Source: Hofstenia miamia | Taxonomy: Eukaryota > Xenacoelomorpha > Acoela > Hofsteniidae | Length of the DNA stretch: 64,000 nucleotides | Assembly: GCA_900660155.1 (NCBI GenBank) | Contig: CABFPE010000339.1 | Coordinates: forward strand, 242,038-306,037 | Direction: 5' to 3' | Shown here: positions 33,770 to 47,000 of the stretch, in pieces | Numbering within the stretch: the stretch's first letter is position 1 | Layout: each line of letters begins with the position of its first letter | The notes under the pieces: model-generated | Told to the model about the DNA's origin: nothing | Database searches by the model: none | What the model saw: only the letters and a program-made list of their open reading frames with translations | Position numbers and translations under genes: made by a program

Positions 33770-33885
33770 TGAACGTGTCATACTAGTTCGTAAGCCTGAA
33801 GGTTATGGAGTTCAATCCTACCTGGATCAGATGTAAGCCCGCTTGGAAAATGATTGCATTTGGCTACCAAACAGTATTGAATATC
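33770..33885 (+). repeat. Possible tRNA-derived SINE fragment
   Basis: GGAGTTCAATCCTACC near 33808-33823 resembles the T-arm/B-box of tRNA-derived SINEs, followed by GGATCAGATGTAAGCCC, also typical of the region after a SINE head. No matching A-box or second copy was found, so this is weak. Confidence 0.25.
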
Positions 33886-34984
33886 AATTTTCACAAATGT
33901 TACAAATGAAGCAAAAATTTCTAAATTGTTTTAAATTTGTGTATAGATTAATATTAAATTGCTTGAAATTTTTTTTAAACTCTTTGTTCGTTTCATCTTA
34001 AAATTATTAAACGCTTTCAACTCTCAAAAGCACAATGTAAATGAGGTGTGTCTCCTATTTTTATAAATGAAACTGTTTTTGTTTTAATCTTTTGCTTAAA
34101 CTTTTATCGAAAACACATAAAAATTTTGCCATTGATAGTATTGAAATGTTAAGTGAGTTATTAACCAATGTTGGCATAAGTGACAACGAATTATCAATAT
34201 GCTTAATCTCCAAATATTTTATTATTAACTAGGCATGGGAAAACTTAACTACCAATTTTGCATTGAAATCTATTATTGCAATTAGCTGTTTGCATGTAAA
34301 CAAAACTTAAGCAAAGAACATTTATGTTCTGCTGCTCTTTTATCCAAACATTTCTTAAAAATTGATTCTATATGAAAATGAATTTGAGTTTATTTGACAA
34401 GTTCTTACACAACAATGCAGGGATGATTAAAATTAAAGGGAAAGTTTTCTGTCATTTGCAAAGTTTAAAGTTTTCAAGTGAATTTTTTCTTGTATTTCAA
34501 ATGCCAATTAAATCATTAGTTCCAAGCCTGGCCCAAATTGTTAGGTCAAAAATCCGCCACAAGCCCAAATCAAGCCCTTCCCGACCCGACACGAACCAAC
34601 TTTAGGCCCAACCCAATTCCAAATCTGTATTAAACACTATTTAATATATCTATCCAGTTAATTTGTTTAAATACACAATGTACCAAATTTTTTAATTAAC
34701 TGAAAAATATTTGTGAGAAACAACTAAAAAATATATTTTGATGAATAAAGAATCGCTACAAAATCCTTGCTAAAATGATTTATTTTGGCAATACACAAAG
34801 GCTAAAAATTAAAATTTTATATAAAAATTTATTGATTAAAAACTACTGGTAGCTCAAAGCAATAGAATAATCTGAAAAATCCCAACTACTTCAAATTTCT
34901 CTTGATATTTTTAAAACTCACAATAAAAATGTTATTTCATTTTCAACTGTATTTTCATAATTCAGTAGTAATTAGCTTGATCAC
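33886..34984. other. AT-rich stretch with a CCCAA/CCCGA-rich patch
   Basis: A degenerate run of CCCAA and CCCGA units lies at about 34527-34612. No gene recognised. It ends with the target duplication TTGATCAC of the next MITE. Confidence 0.45.
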
Positions 34985-35317
34985 CTAGGGTGTGGCCCGT
35001 ACGGGCACGGACACTAAACTACGGGCATCGGGCATCTTTGTTAATAATAAAATATACTTAAACATTGAATTAAATCACTAGTTCAAAATCTTGGTGCAGT
35101 AGCTATGCCAAAACTGAATGATCAGCGGAAAATTGATATAATTTTGTCTCAATTATTTGCTCAAATTTCATTAGTCCCTCGTAAATACCATTCAATATTG
35201 TTCAACATACTGATTCAAATCTTAACAGACATTTATTTTTATTTTATGTGCCCAAAATGGCTTACGGGCGCATGGGCATGCGTACGGGCACTGGCACGTG
35301 CACGGGCTACACCCTAG
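34985..35317. mobile_element. hAT-type MITE, 333 bp
   Basis: Inverted ends CTAGGGTGTGGCCCGT and CTAGGGTGTAGCCCGT (reverse complement of the right end). Flanks TTGATCAC (34977-34984) and TTTATCAC (35318-35325) make an 8-bp duplication with one mismatch that fits nTnnnnAn. The ends are GC-rich with CGTACGGGCAC subrepeats; the middle is AT-rich. Confidence 0.8.
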
Positions 35318-35826
35318 TTTATCACCCTTTTAACTACAATTGCTGTGTTTTAGGGCTAAGCTCACAAGGTTATCCCAAATAACTGTTCCACGGAATATTT
35401 ATATTTATATTCAAGGATAAGCTGCAATATTTTTAAGCGGTTGGAACACCTTGTAATTTATATATGTGCACATATCACTTTTTCTTATTTGTGTTCGGCT
35501 TCGCTGAGCATTGACAGTATTGAAGAATGATAACTTCGTAATAACAGAGGAAGTTTGATAAAAAAGGCTAAAAAAGTAAGTCATAATAGGTTATAGAAAC
35601 CAATATATGAGTGAAGACTTTTAATACGCAACTAAAATTATTAGGATTTTAAATATTCCCAGTGCATTTATTGAAGAAGAAGTCTGGTTATTTCTTAAAA
35701 CATTAGTTGCTCTTCAAAGCGCTTCAAACAAATATATTCAGTATAACTTGCTTAGTAATAATTCAGAAGTTATCTACTTACCAGGAAAACCTAGCACACT
35801 CATAAAAAGGACACATATATACGTAC

Positions 35827-35870
<44 letters not shown>

Positions 35871-36839
35871 TACTGTAAGATTGTGTAATTAAGAATTTCG
35901 TGATATCCCTAAAATTTTAGTGAAGTTGTGAAATTCTTATCTCACCTAAAAACTTCATAAAACAACTAAATTGCAAGAGTTGGTGTTGGCTTTAGTGTTA
36001 TTGTTAGGCTTAGTATTTTTCAATAAATACATGAAGTATCTATGTATTGTAATATTTTTATGAAGCTAGGGAGTTGAAGTATCAATTTCAGAATTTCACT
36101 GAACTTTGGGATTTCAAGACGATTCCAAGAACTTTAAGCTTAATTTTGAAGAAAACAGAAATTCAGAAAATACCTATTAAAGTTACAAATTAAGTGAATG
36201 TACTTCACAATTAAGATTACAAAAATTGTAATTAAGTTTTTTCCATACATAGAAATTAATTTTCAAAAGACTCAATTCAGCTAAATTTTGGAAGATAAAG
36301 TAACTTTTCAAATTTTGAAAACCTTCAACCTATAAATTTCTTTCTTCTGTGTAAATTATTGCAGCTGAACAAAATCTAATTATCTAATTTAAGCTCAGCA
36401 ACGCTTGAAATCATTTAATTTATTCCCCATAATAGACTACTCAAATAAATATTTTATTGAATATAATTATATAGTCTAAGGGGTTTGCTAATGACATATA
36501 TCGTTAAGATTGCTCCATGATTCTGTAAAGTTAGAATGCAAAAAAATTGTAATTGTTAATTGACCAAATGCATAGCATTTAATTTGGATAGCTTAGTAAT
36601 TATAAAAGAAAGAACTCTAAAAATCTAAGAAATGACATAAAATGATATCATTTGTTTTCATTTATAGAATGATTTAATTCATACTTCACTAGTTTTCATG
36701 AAACATTCTGTAAACTTCCTACGAAAGAACATTGTGTTAATTGTCCAGGTCAGCTAGTCTTCTTAATTTACCAAAACTTGTAAAATCGTAACAAATTTTT
36801 AGATTGATCCCTTGACAACAATTGGACCTATGACGTTCA
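35318..36839. other. AT-rich stretch with (TA)n
   Basis: Contains a TA tract at about 35827-35870. No supported gene. Confidence 0.5.
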
Positions 36840-37195
36840 AACTTTCTCACAAAATAATGCAGTATAGGTGGTGTTCAGTTCCTAGCAGTGCTGCCTTCTG
36901 TACCTCCGCCAATCCCCACTTCGATAGCCCTAAGTCCTTAAAGTATCTTTTATGCTTCTTACTTATTGCTCCTAGTTCTCCTACTGCTACCGGTACTACT
37001 TCTTTAACTCCCGCAACTCCTCTACTTCCTCTGCCAACTCCATGTACCTGTCTATCTTATCGTTTTTCTTGCTTTCTTTATTCCTGTACGTTGGTACTTT
37101 TATGTCTATCACTGTTCCCATTCTTTTTTCTTTATCAACCGCTACTATATCTGCCTTCCGTGCTTCGCTCACCTTGCTCGTCTGTAGGGATGGGA
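36840..37195 (-). mobile_element. LINE fragment, R2/CRE-like C-terminus
   Basis: On the minus strand: ARKADIVAVDKEKRMGTVID, then IDRYMELAEEVEELREL, and after a frame change VVPVAVGELGAISKKHKRYF, ending EVQKAALLGTEH. This is the end of a LINE polyprotein (IDV-x-VP ... PVVVGALG ... LQKAALLGT-x-x-IL). It is the same region as the fragment at 31975-32245 and better preserved, with at least one frameshift. Confidence 0.75.
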
Positions 37196-37689
37196 TCCGA
37201 ATAGTGAACTGAATATACCGGATACGGGATAATTCCGGATATTTTGACTACCGGATAACGGATAATTTACCTGATACCGGGTAATATATTAGTAGGAAAA
37301 CAAGAAATATGAATTTAAAAAAAATATGACATTTTTATGATGAAAATATGAAAAAATTTAGTTAAATATGCCCTAAATATGACCATCCACTTTTCAAAAT
37401 GATTTAAGGAAAATATAACTTTTCCTGTTACTGAGAACAAGTTATAAAACAAATACATAATCTCTTACATAATAAAAAGTCAATTTTATTTTTTAAAGCA
37501 AATATTTCACTAAATTATAATAAAAGCACATAAATTGGAAGATGGTAATCAAATGTTCGAATTAATATTAAAACAAATTCATTTCTGCCTAAATATGACT
37601 GCACCATTTACTTTGTTAAAAATAATCACCAAAACGTCATTAAAGCAAGGTAGTCAGCACTTCAGGGCAAGAAAAAGCTGACAATTTCA
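37196..37689. other. AT-rich stretch with CCGGATA-type repeats
   Basis: Short degenerate repeats of CCGGATA/ACGGATAAT lie at about 37218-37290. The remainder is unassigned. Confidence 0.5.
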
Positions 37690-39235
37690 GTAAAAATCAG
37701 TTTTCCAAAATTTTCGAGAAACTAATATGTAAACAATTAAATGATTACTTAAGGAAATACAAGATTTTATCTTATCACCTAGTCAATTCGGTTTTAGAGA
37801 AGGGCATTCCACAATTGGTGCATTATTGTCTTTTACATAAATCACTAGATATTTTCTTGATAAAAAATATGTCCAGAAGCATGGCATTTGGAATCTAAGT
37901 AAAGTTTGGATAGCTTGGATTTTAACATTTTAGAAAGTAACTTACAATCTTATGGATTAAGCATGGCTTCTAGGAAATTTATGAACAGTTTTTGAAGAAC
38001 AGATTGCAGACAAATAGAGTAGTATCACAGGGTACAGTACTGGGCCCGATCCTTTTCAATTTATATTTGAATGATATATCCAGTTGTTTAACAGAATGTG
38101 ATATAGTATAATTCACTGACGATATTTGCATTATAAACAGGAATACAAGTCCATTTATTGCTTCTATGCTACTACAAAATAACATCATAAAAATCACCAA
38201 ATACTTCCAAGAAAATAGACTTTCCATGAATCCACAGAAAATTCAGTTTATACTATTCGACCCAAGTGAAGTCAAGGAGATCATAGGCAACATTGAATTA
38301 AAAGCTAGTAAAAATAGTGTACCAATAAAACAGTCGAATGAGATCCAATACTTTGAAATAGAAGTTGACCAAGATTTTACTCATAAGAGCTTCATCGGAC
38401 TTGTCAACAAGCCGTAATTTCTAAGCTTGGTTCGGTTCATTTAAATTTTGAGTACGTTTGGCTCGGCTCGCCACAGAAAATCTTTCAATGAGGCTCATTT
38501 CAGCTCGGTTTTTTTTAAATATTGTGCTCTCAGAATTTTTTCAATTGCTCTTCCTATTATTTAATAAACATTTCTAAAATGAGATTATAATAAGGAATAT
38601 TGAATGAAAAAATAAGAAAAATCTGAATAAGCAAATTAACAAGCAGCACTATAAATTTGGTTTGCTTTAGAACGTCTCGTTGTATATCCAATACTTTGAT
38701 CAAGCTCGGCTCGACTCGCTGACAAGTCTGAGCTTCATTAAGAAAAAAATTAGAAGAATAGCAAAAGGCGCTCATTATCGAAAACAAATGAGAAATGTTG
38801 AAAACAGTAAAGCTATGATTGAAGATTATGTATTAGTCAATATAATTATGCAAGCATTCTACTAAATAACGTAAGTACCACAGAACAGGAAAGCATAAAA
38901 AAGATATTTAGCTGCACTATTGGTATGTGGTTTAATGTTGATAGACTCAATGTAAGTGAAACAATACATAAGTCTTCTATTCTAGCACCAATCTATATTG
39001 CAAATACGCATCATTAATTAACTTATACAAATACAAAAACAACTTGACTATTCTCAATAGTATATTGAATGACTACATACATTATAATAGGCGGCAAGAC
39101 ACATGCATAAATAGGGAGCAAACGAAGAACAGATATTTCAAGACCGCATACGTTCTCTAGTGCTTGCCTAATGTGGAATAAGGTAGATAAAAAACGCGTA
39201 AGGCTCCAATTTTTAAGAGAACTTTAAAACAAAAT
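37690..39235 (+). mobile_element. Jockey/CR1-like LINE, reverse transcriptase to 3' part, interrupted
   Basis: RT blocks appear in order in shifting frames: SKIFEKLICKQLNDYL (about 37697), LSPSQFGFREGHST (about 37770), GTVLGPILFNLYLNDI (about 38030), an FTDD block corresponding to the FADD active site (about 38117), then ENRLSMNPQKIQFI (38212). After a MITE insertion the sequence resumes with IKKKIRRIAKGAHYR. A 3' block near 39078-39170 resembles the usual LINE end, where a Tyr-x-x-Arg segment is followed by an Arg/Tyr-rich segment. Several stops and frameshifts are present. The endonuclease part is missing. Confidence 0.75.
38396..38730. mobile_element. hAT-type MITE (335 bp) inserted in the LINE
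   Basis: Ends CGGACTTGTCAACAAG and (reverse complement) CAGACTTGTCAGCGAG. A perfect 8-bp duplication AGCTTCAT flanks it (38388-38395 and 38731-38738). The LINE reading frame is interrupted exactly at this point. Subterminal GCTCGGCTCG units occur at both ends. Confidence 0.85.
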
Positions 39236-40216
39236 CGACTTGCAGGCCAAAACACTTAATTTAATAACTGTAGGAAATTCTAGCAGCAAATTCAAATTAT
39301 TTTAATTATTTTAAATTTCTACATATAATTGTTATTTTAATTTTTTTAGCTTGTTTATTGTGTATATGTCTTTATTCTAGCATGTGCTGTTCGATTGTCT
39401 AAATATGTGTATGCATATATGTTTGTAAATATTGCACATATGTATTTTTGCAGATTTCTCAGCATGTGCATCAAATGAATTGACATTGAGTAAACAAAAG
39501 ATTTAATTTTGAACAGGGGCCAGCAGTTATCGTTTGGAAATTCTAAGAACTAAATTTAATAAGCAGGTAATATTTTGCTTTGTTTGGAAGAAAATAATAT
39601 TAAAATCTAAGGTTTTGGAACATTTTATTTCTTCAATTAGAACAACAATTAAATTTATCTTTTTGTTTTCTATCATGAAATATGAAATGAGCCAAATTTG
39701 AAGACATTTATATAGTTACTAAAACAAAACTACTAGCTAACCAGCATATATTAGGCCGCCCAAAAAGCACAATAGATGGCAAGGCAGCATTAAAAAGGGA
39801 ATATATTAAGTGCAAATATTGTTAATTTCTTTTGTAAATTTGTAGCTATTTTTGCAAAAAATATAGCTTATGGCCATTAATATTGCTATAAATCGAGCTG
39901 GTTCTCTTCTTGTGCATTCTTACTGACAGTTTTTTATGGAACTAATAAAAAATACTAAGAGTTGTGTTTATAATAATTAAATATTAACCTACAGGATTTG
40001 CCAGAAAAAATTTTTAGAAACTTCTTGAAATTAAAAAAATTTGACTCTTGGATTTTCAAATACTGGAAATTTCAATTAAATCAAATTGGAAAGATCTTCG
40101 TTGTGAACAAACTCAAACCCAAAGGATAGTTGAGAAAATTGAAACGCTTTACTAGGGGAAAATATACATATATTTACTTATTTACTTATCACAGCAATGT
40201 GAAAAATAATAATGCA

Positions 40217-40249
<33 letters not shown>

Positions 40250-40363
40250 AGGAAACCAAGCCAACTATGGCATTTATAATTTAAATTCACTAAAATTGAT
40301 ACAAAAAAATTGATGCATAGAAAATGTCAAAATATCTATTATTCTAGAAATGTAGTTATAGTN
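39236..40363. other. AT-rich stretch ending at a single N
   Basis: Contains a TA tract at about 40218-40250 and no supported gene. A single N at 40363 marks a probable contig junction; composition and repeat content change after it. Confidence 0.6.
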
Positions 40364-40489
40364 TCCACACAAGTATAACAATTAACCACTACTGTTTAGG
40401 TAGCTCCACGAGACTCCAGTTCGTAATAATCGAGGTGGGCAACTGCCCAAAGCGGTATCCAGTCGCTGAGAGTCCATCCACTTCTATAT
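40364..40489 (-). other. GC-richer segment with a GGGCA/TGCCC hairpin
   Basis: About 110 bases that are clearly less AT-rich than both sides. On the minus strand it includes CTTTGGGCAGTTGCCCAC (40434-40451), a potential stem-loop. A 16/18 match, CTTTGGGCAGACGCCCAC, occurs at 49746-49763 on the plus strand. I cannot identify it. Confidence 0.4.
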
Positions 40490-40757
40490 TGTGTCATAAT
40501 CAGGTGGTACACAAAGGATAACAAAGAAAGTAACTAAGAACTATCAACAAATTAATTAATTATATTTTTGTACACAATCTAATTATTATCCTTTTGATTT
40601 TTATAAAAACTATTAGTGCAGTTTGACATAACATTTATCAGCAAAAGCGTCTGAGCGCATGAGTAGTAACCCGGGGTCCCCAGTTTTCGACTAAAGTGAC
40701 TCTTGGAGTCGACGCAAGCTCAACTATTCATAATGCAGTGCTGTCTGGTAGCTGGGA
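40490..40757 (+). repeat. Left LTR-like repeat of the Gypsy element
   Basis: Aligns with the right repeat from its TGT start through CAGTGCTGTCTGGTAGCTGGGA. It is shorter than the right-hand copy. Confidence 0.75.
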
Positions 40758-43700
40758 CAATCGTCACTAAAGAAAAACAGAAAAATCTTCAACTTCAGAG
40801 AAATCAGTGTAGGCAAAGCTGCAGGAGAAACTAATAAAATTGTTACAACAACAAAAGAACCAATACAACTACCATGCAGAAGAGTACCAGAGGAATTGAA
40901 AGAGAACTACAACCAAATTCTAATTGAATAAATCAATAATAAAATAATAAGACAGAGTGAGAGCCCCTAATCTGCGCCTGCAGTGTTTGTGATACAAGGG
41001 AAAAAGTATCAATTGTGCATTGATTTTCACAAATTAAATGAAATCATGAAAAAAGATACTTACCCACTCATTCAAATAGATGATATAATATACAAAGCCA
41101 GCAAACACAAATATTACACATGAAGACCTCTGTAAGGCCTACTAGCAGGTACTGAAGAAGACAGAGGACATTGAGAAAACTGCATTTATAACACCATATT
41201 TATTATTTGTATGGATGTATATGGCATTCAGATTATGCAATGCGCCAGTGACCTTCCAGCACTATGTATCGAAAGTAGTGAACCACAATAAGTGAAAAAT
41301 AGAAGATGGAGTATGCAAATACATTGATAATATACTAATAGTGAGCAACACAGTGCAAAAGCACATTGAAAAATTAGACAGAACATTTACTATCCTATAC
41401 AATGCAGGACTCAGGGTCAATGGCAATAAATGTGAAATCCTTAAAACATAAGTTGTATTTCTGTGAAGCCAAATACAAAAAAGAAAAATCAAAATGAAAA
41501 ACAATGCTAAAGACAGTATGAAATATTCAAATTCCAAAACTAAGAGAGACTTTCAAAGGATAATAGGATTCATAAATTATTATGGATAGTTTATTCTGAA
41601 CATAGCACAGAAAACCAATAAATTGACAGCACTAATGAAAAAATTTACAGTATATTCAAATGGACATGGAAAGAGCAGGAGCAATTAGATAATGTAAAAA
41701 ATAAACTAGCAAAATTACCATCATTAAACACACCTGATTATGACAATGAATTCATATTAGACTGTGATTCCAGCAATGTTGCCATAGGCGTGTGTTTAAG
41801 CCTGATTAAAAATGGCAAAGAGGTACCAATACAATTCTTCAGCAGAAAACTCAAACAAAGCAAGGAGAACTATGGATCAATTAAACTTGAAATGCTTGCA
41901 CTGGTAGAAAGCATAAAAAAGTTTCAGTACTTTTTAATGGGTTAAACCTTTCAAGTGAGAAGGAACAACAGCAGCCTTGCATGGCTGTTCTTGGGCAACA
42001 AGTCCTCAATAATCTCAAGGTGGATAGAATATTTGAATGAATTCAAATTTAAAATAGAACACTGTAAAGGAACACTACATTAAAATCCTGACTTTTTGAC
42101 AGTGGCTATGCAAATAACAGTGAGATATGGAGAAATTCGAAGGAGAAAAGAAAACATTCAAATTCTTACCACACAATGAATATGAACAACTACATGACAT
42201 AAATGCTGACAAGAAAGGAAAACCAATAATGCCTATAGTTATAAAAGAAGAGATAATGGAAACAGAGATCATTGACAAACAAAGAACAGATGCAATTCTA
42301 CAAGAAATAATAGCTAAACTACAAGATGACAAAAAAACAGGAAAAATTGCTAACAGCTGTTTCCAAAGATATAAATTGAATCTAAATAAAAACAGATTGC
42401 TATATGTTGAAGGAAAATCACTAAGAATAGTGATACTACAAAAGGAAGCTTGTGAGGAAAATACACAAAAATGAACACATTGGAATCATACAAACTGAAA
42501 TGACATTCAACACAAGGTTCATAATGATAATAGTCAGGAAAACAGTGGAGGACATCATTAATAAATGCACAACTTGTCTACTCAACAATAAAATCATTTT
42601 CCAAAACAAATGGCACCATTAGAGAAAATAATAGCCACATCACCTAACCAAATAGTTCATGTAGACTTAGAAAAATTGTCACAGGATGATTAAGGCTACC
42701 AATATACATTAGTCAGACTGGACAACTTCACTAAGTATGCTTGCATGATAACCCTAGAATTTACAACAGCAAAAATAGTTGCAGACAAGTTTATGAAGGA
42801 GTGGATTTTAAAGTTTGGCCCAATGGAAACAAGCATGTCTGATCACAGAGTACAATTTGAAAGCAAGTTATTCAAAAAACTAACAAACCTAATGGAGATA
42901 CTAAATAAGAAAACAACTGCATACCACCCAAAAGCAAATGGAGCTGTAGAAAGATTAAACAGAACTATGATCAAATTAATAAGAGTAATGATATCCAGAA
43001 TCAGCAGAAGAGACTGGAGAGACGTACTAAAAATTCTAGAGTATCTTTACAACACATCAGTACATTCTACCACAGGCATGACACCATACAAAACAATGTA
43101 TGGCAAAGAAGCTGCAGCACCAGTCTCAATGCAATCCAAATCATACTCAGAAAAGCCAGATAATGAATATGTTAAGAAACTCAAAGAGCAGAGAACCAGC
43201 ATACATGAAGCAATGTGTCACAACATTAAACAATCAGCCATCAGACAAGAAAGGAACTTTAATAAGAAGATATATGGCAAACCACACAAGAAAAAAGATA
43301 AGGTTTATGTGTACACATTAATGAGAACACAAGATGTAAACCAAGAGAGAAAACTTATAACACAGTGGGGATGGCCATACATTATACAACAAACACTACC
43401 CAACAATAACTATAAACTAAATGATGGAAGGATATTATACTTCCAAATCCTAAGACAAGCAACAATGGATATGGAACAAATTGCATCAGACAAAAATGCA
43501 GAATATAAAATTATATGAGAAAACAAAGCAACCTATGCACTGATGAATGAACTTGATAGTGTCTGTGAGGAGAAATTTGACAACAAATACACAGCAAACA
43601 TTGACACTAGTGAAGCAGAAAAAGGATCATGCTCTAGAGGGCAGCTAAAAATAAATCTAATTATGACCCTAAAATATGGGATATTAATCTATTAACTGAA

Positions 43701-43848
43701 TTTAAGAACAATGATGAAACACACTAAGCAAAATGAGAACCAATCACCACTTAAATGCAGAAGAGTGAGAAGAAGAACCCTACAATCACAATGACAATTG
43801 GAAATGCAAACAAACACAAATCTCAGTAAGCACATTCAAAGAAGAATA

Positions 43849-44064
43849 CCCTCACTCAGATGCCAACTAAAGGGCAGGCAGACAAATAAGGAGGATACCA
43901 AATCACCAAAAAGAAGAACACCCTCACCCAAATGCCAATAAAATTGCAGGCTGATAAACAGGGGAAATACTAACACCTTGAGGAGAAAGGCACCCTCACC
44001 CAAATGCCAATTAAAAGGCAAGCAGATAAATAGGGGCAGTAAACTATTTACTAAACATCAATTA
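43849..44064 (+). repeat. 72-bp tandem repeat within the Gypsy element
   Basis: CCCTCACYCARATGCC recurs at 43849, 43921 and 43993, an exact 72-base period over about three units, with a degenerate fourth. It lies downstream of the integrase region. Confidence 0.85.
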
Positions 44065-47000
44065 AAAGGCATGTGGTCTGGGGCTGTGGAAAATTCTCAA
44101 AAATGATTCTGAACTACAAATTCTGTGGAACAACACTCTCAGTATCCCACCAGCAAATCTTGAAGCCAACTAAAGGGCAAAGAGTACATAGCAACAACTT
44201 GCAGTCCTCCTCAACAACTAAAGGTTGGAGGTACTAAGGTCTGTGATGAACTAAAAGATCCAGATGTTGAAGATATTAGTGATGATTCTCAATTGGACAT
44301 ATCTGAACAACCCTCTACAAGCTTGTACCCTTCTTAAAAGCTCATTTCCCACTACAATCTTGCAGCCATTCTCATGCAGGCAGCTCTCAACAACATCTCA
44401 ATCACATAAATCATCCAGATCAGATGACAGAGAAAGCCAAATGATGAAAATAAGAAAGGAACAGATACCCCTATTTCATAGCAAACAGGAGGATGAGATA
44501 CAACACAAATGACAACTTGTCCCCAGAAACCAAACACTTCATAAAAAGAAACACTGTGGCAAAAGAAAGCAATGGATAGGCAATACCACTAGTTATTGAC
44601 AAAGCAAATAGACCATGTGCAACAGAATAATCTTGTACAAATGCAACATGAATCAGAGCTCAATGACCCATACATTCAAAACATGGTGCACATCACATTT
44701 GATGACCAATTCACATTATTAGATGCACAGAACAGATAAATAACAGAGAGAAAATAATTGAAGAATGTGAGCAGGTAAACCTCAATCAGAAAAACCTACC
44801 AATCATACACTTCATCAAAAAAAATGAACTACAGTAAAAAAACTCTACAGAAATTGATAGAAGAAACCCTTAAACTAGCAAAATCTTAAAAGATACAGGT
44901 GATAATCATAGCAAGAGTAAACATCACAGCACAAATACCAGAATTCCTAAAACAACTCAAAGAGAAAATGGAAAATGTATATGTGATGCAAACTCCTAAC
45001 ATAACAACCATATCTAAACTAGTGTCAACAGAACTCAAACTCAACCTAATAACACCAGTAGAGAGAATTATTGTTGAGCCAAAAAAAACCATGGAAATGA
45101 CACAAACAGGAGACAATCTGGAGGAAGTTAGCAATATATATCTCAAGTGAAGCTTAAACCAAATGCCTGAACACCTAAAACAAATAGCAGATGTATGGAG
45201 TGAAATTAAGGGAGATCAACTGTTCCAAGAAAGGTGGCCAAAAATAAGCATCAAATCACCAAACAAAACCTACTAAAAAATGGTGGAGAAAATCCTACAT
45301 GAAATATGGCTTACAAGATGGGGTCAAACAGAAACATCAAAAACATAGTGTTTGAAGACATCAACACTCCAGAAATACAAGCTCAGACATCAATCTGGCT
45401 ACTAGTGCTTGCACTAACTGATAATAACAAACTAGTACTCCCAATATTCAAGAGAGAAAGGTGGGTAACAAAATAAAAAATACAAGATTGTGCTATCACC
45501 TATCACAAACAATGTAAAAAACTGGATACTACTAGCAGTAAACATAATGACAATATCTCCCACAAATAGGCCAATACAACAGTTCAAGAAATATTTCACA
45601 AGACTGCTAACTAGAGAACAGACATTGGGAAGACTGAGTGTAATAGAACTAGCAAACAATACAGGAATCTGTCCTATGGAGAGAGACATTCTGAGCAAAG
45701 CAACAAAGAAATACATGTGGGGAGCAACTTCCAACTGCAAATTAAGAGAACTCAAGAAACAACTATGGCTAACTACAAAAAATCTAGTCAGGAGAAAACA
45801 GGCTAACACCACAGAAACTGTCAAAAGAATAAAAAGATCAGGTGCAAATGAAACAATAAAAAAGAAGATGTGAAAATATATCATGGATTATCTAATTTTT
45901 GCATACACAAAGATGATGAAAACATCAGAAGTGATGCAGAAAGAAGGACAAACATGCCCCATAGAAATAATATAAATGTGCAGTAAGTCTCAAGAAGAAA
46001 TGGACAGAGAAAACCAATTGCTACAATCATCTGAGATCGCCCTAACACCAAAAACCCAGAGAGAGATTGACAAGATAAACCTTGAGAAATGGGGAGAACA
46101 CAGTCCAAGACAGATATTCTGAGTTGACACAGATGATGAAAGGCTGCTGGTAGAGATAACAGTCAAGCAAGAGAGATGAAACAACATAGTCTAAAGAATA
46201 TATGGTGAAGTATAGGAGAAGGAAACAAAACCACTCATCAACCTGCTATGCACCAAAGCATGTACAAAAACAGAAATTTCACAAATGCTACAACCACACA
46301 ACCACCTGGCAGTTGGCATTGAGTGTATTACCTCAAAAATAATGATAGGGGGAGAGAATGTACAAAAACTCATGAAGAGTGGACTAACTAACTCATTTTG
46401 GGAAGACATAAAAATGTCAAAAAAACAACTATCCAGCAACTTTCAGATTAGCAACTACTGCCAAAATGGAAGGTATATATGACAACATTGAGGAAAATAC
46501 ACTAACAACATTACTCCAGTGCACACCACCTCCAACAATCTTGATACTTATGCTCATCCCAATATGGAGACTAAAGAACAAAAGAATTGCAAAAGCATTT
46601 TGGCATAAAGAAAATACATACATCAACACTAAAGAGAAAGCACTAGAAAAGATACATGATGAGAGATATCAGAAATTGAGAATGGAACTTCTGAAAAATG
46701 ACAAGAAAGAATGTATATACATCAAGGTCAAAGTAACACCTTATGACTCATATGTGGAAAGTGAGCCAATTTGCAAATAAGTAGAAAAAGTAAGGTCAGT
46801 GATCAAGAAGAGACAAACAAAGACGGTGATACTATTTTCTGGAATCAATATATAGTTTGGGGAGAGCTATGACAATGTCACAAGAAGATTAGAGGTAATT
46901 ACAATGATTTGTTCAGGGAAAAACAACCTGGAAGAAATAATATGAGAGGAAGTACAAGAAAACATTAGTGCATTCTACAATGAAGCATCAATATCAAAAT

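Noticed and set aside
33770-33885. A tRNA gene
   Set aside because: Only a B-box-like segment is present; no acceptor stem or A-box pairs with it. Kept as a weak SINE candidate.
36812-37204. A 130-residue plus-strand open frame
   Set aside because: It is the antisense of the LINE C-terminal fragment, whose minus-strand translation matches known LINE motifs.
43849-44064. CRISPR-like array
   Set aside because: Contiguous 72-bp tandem units without unique spacers, in an animal retroelement.
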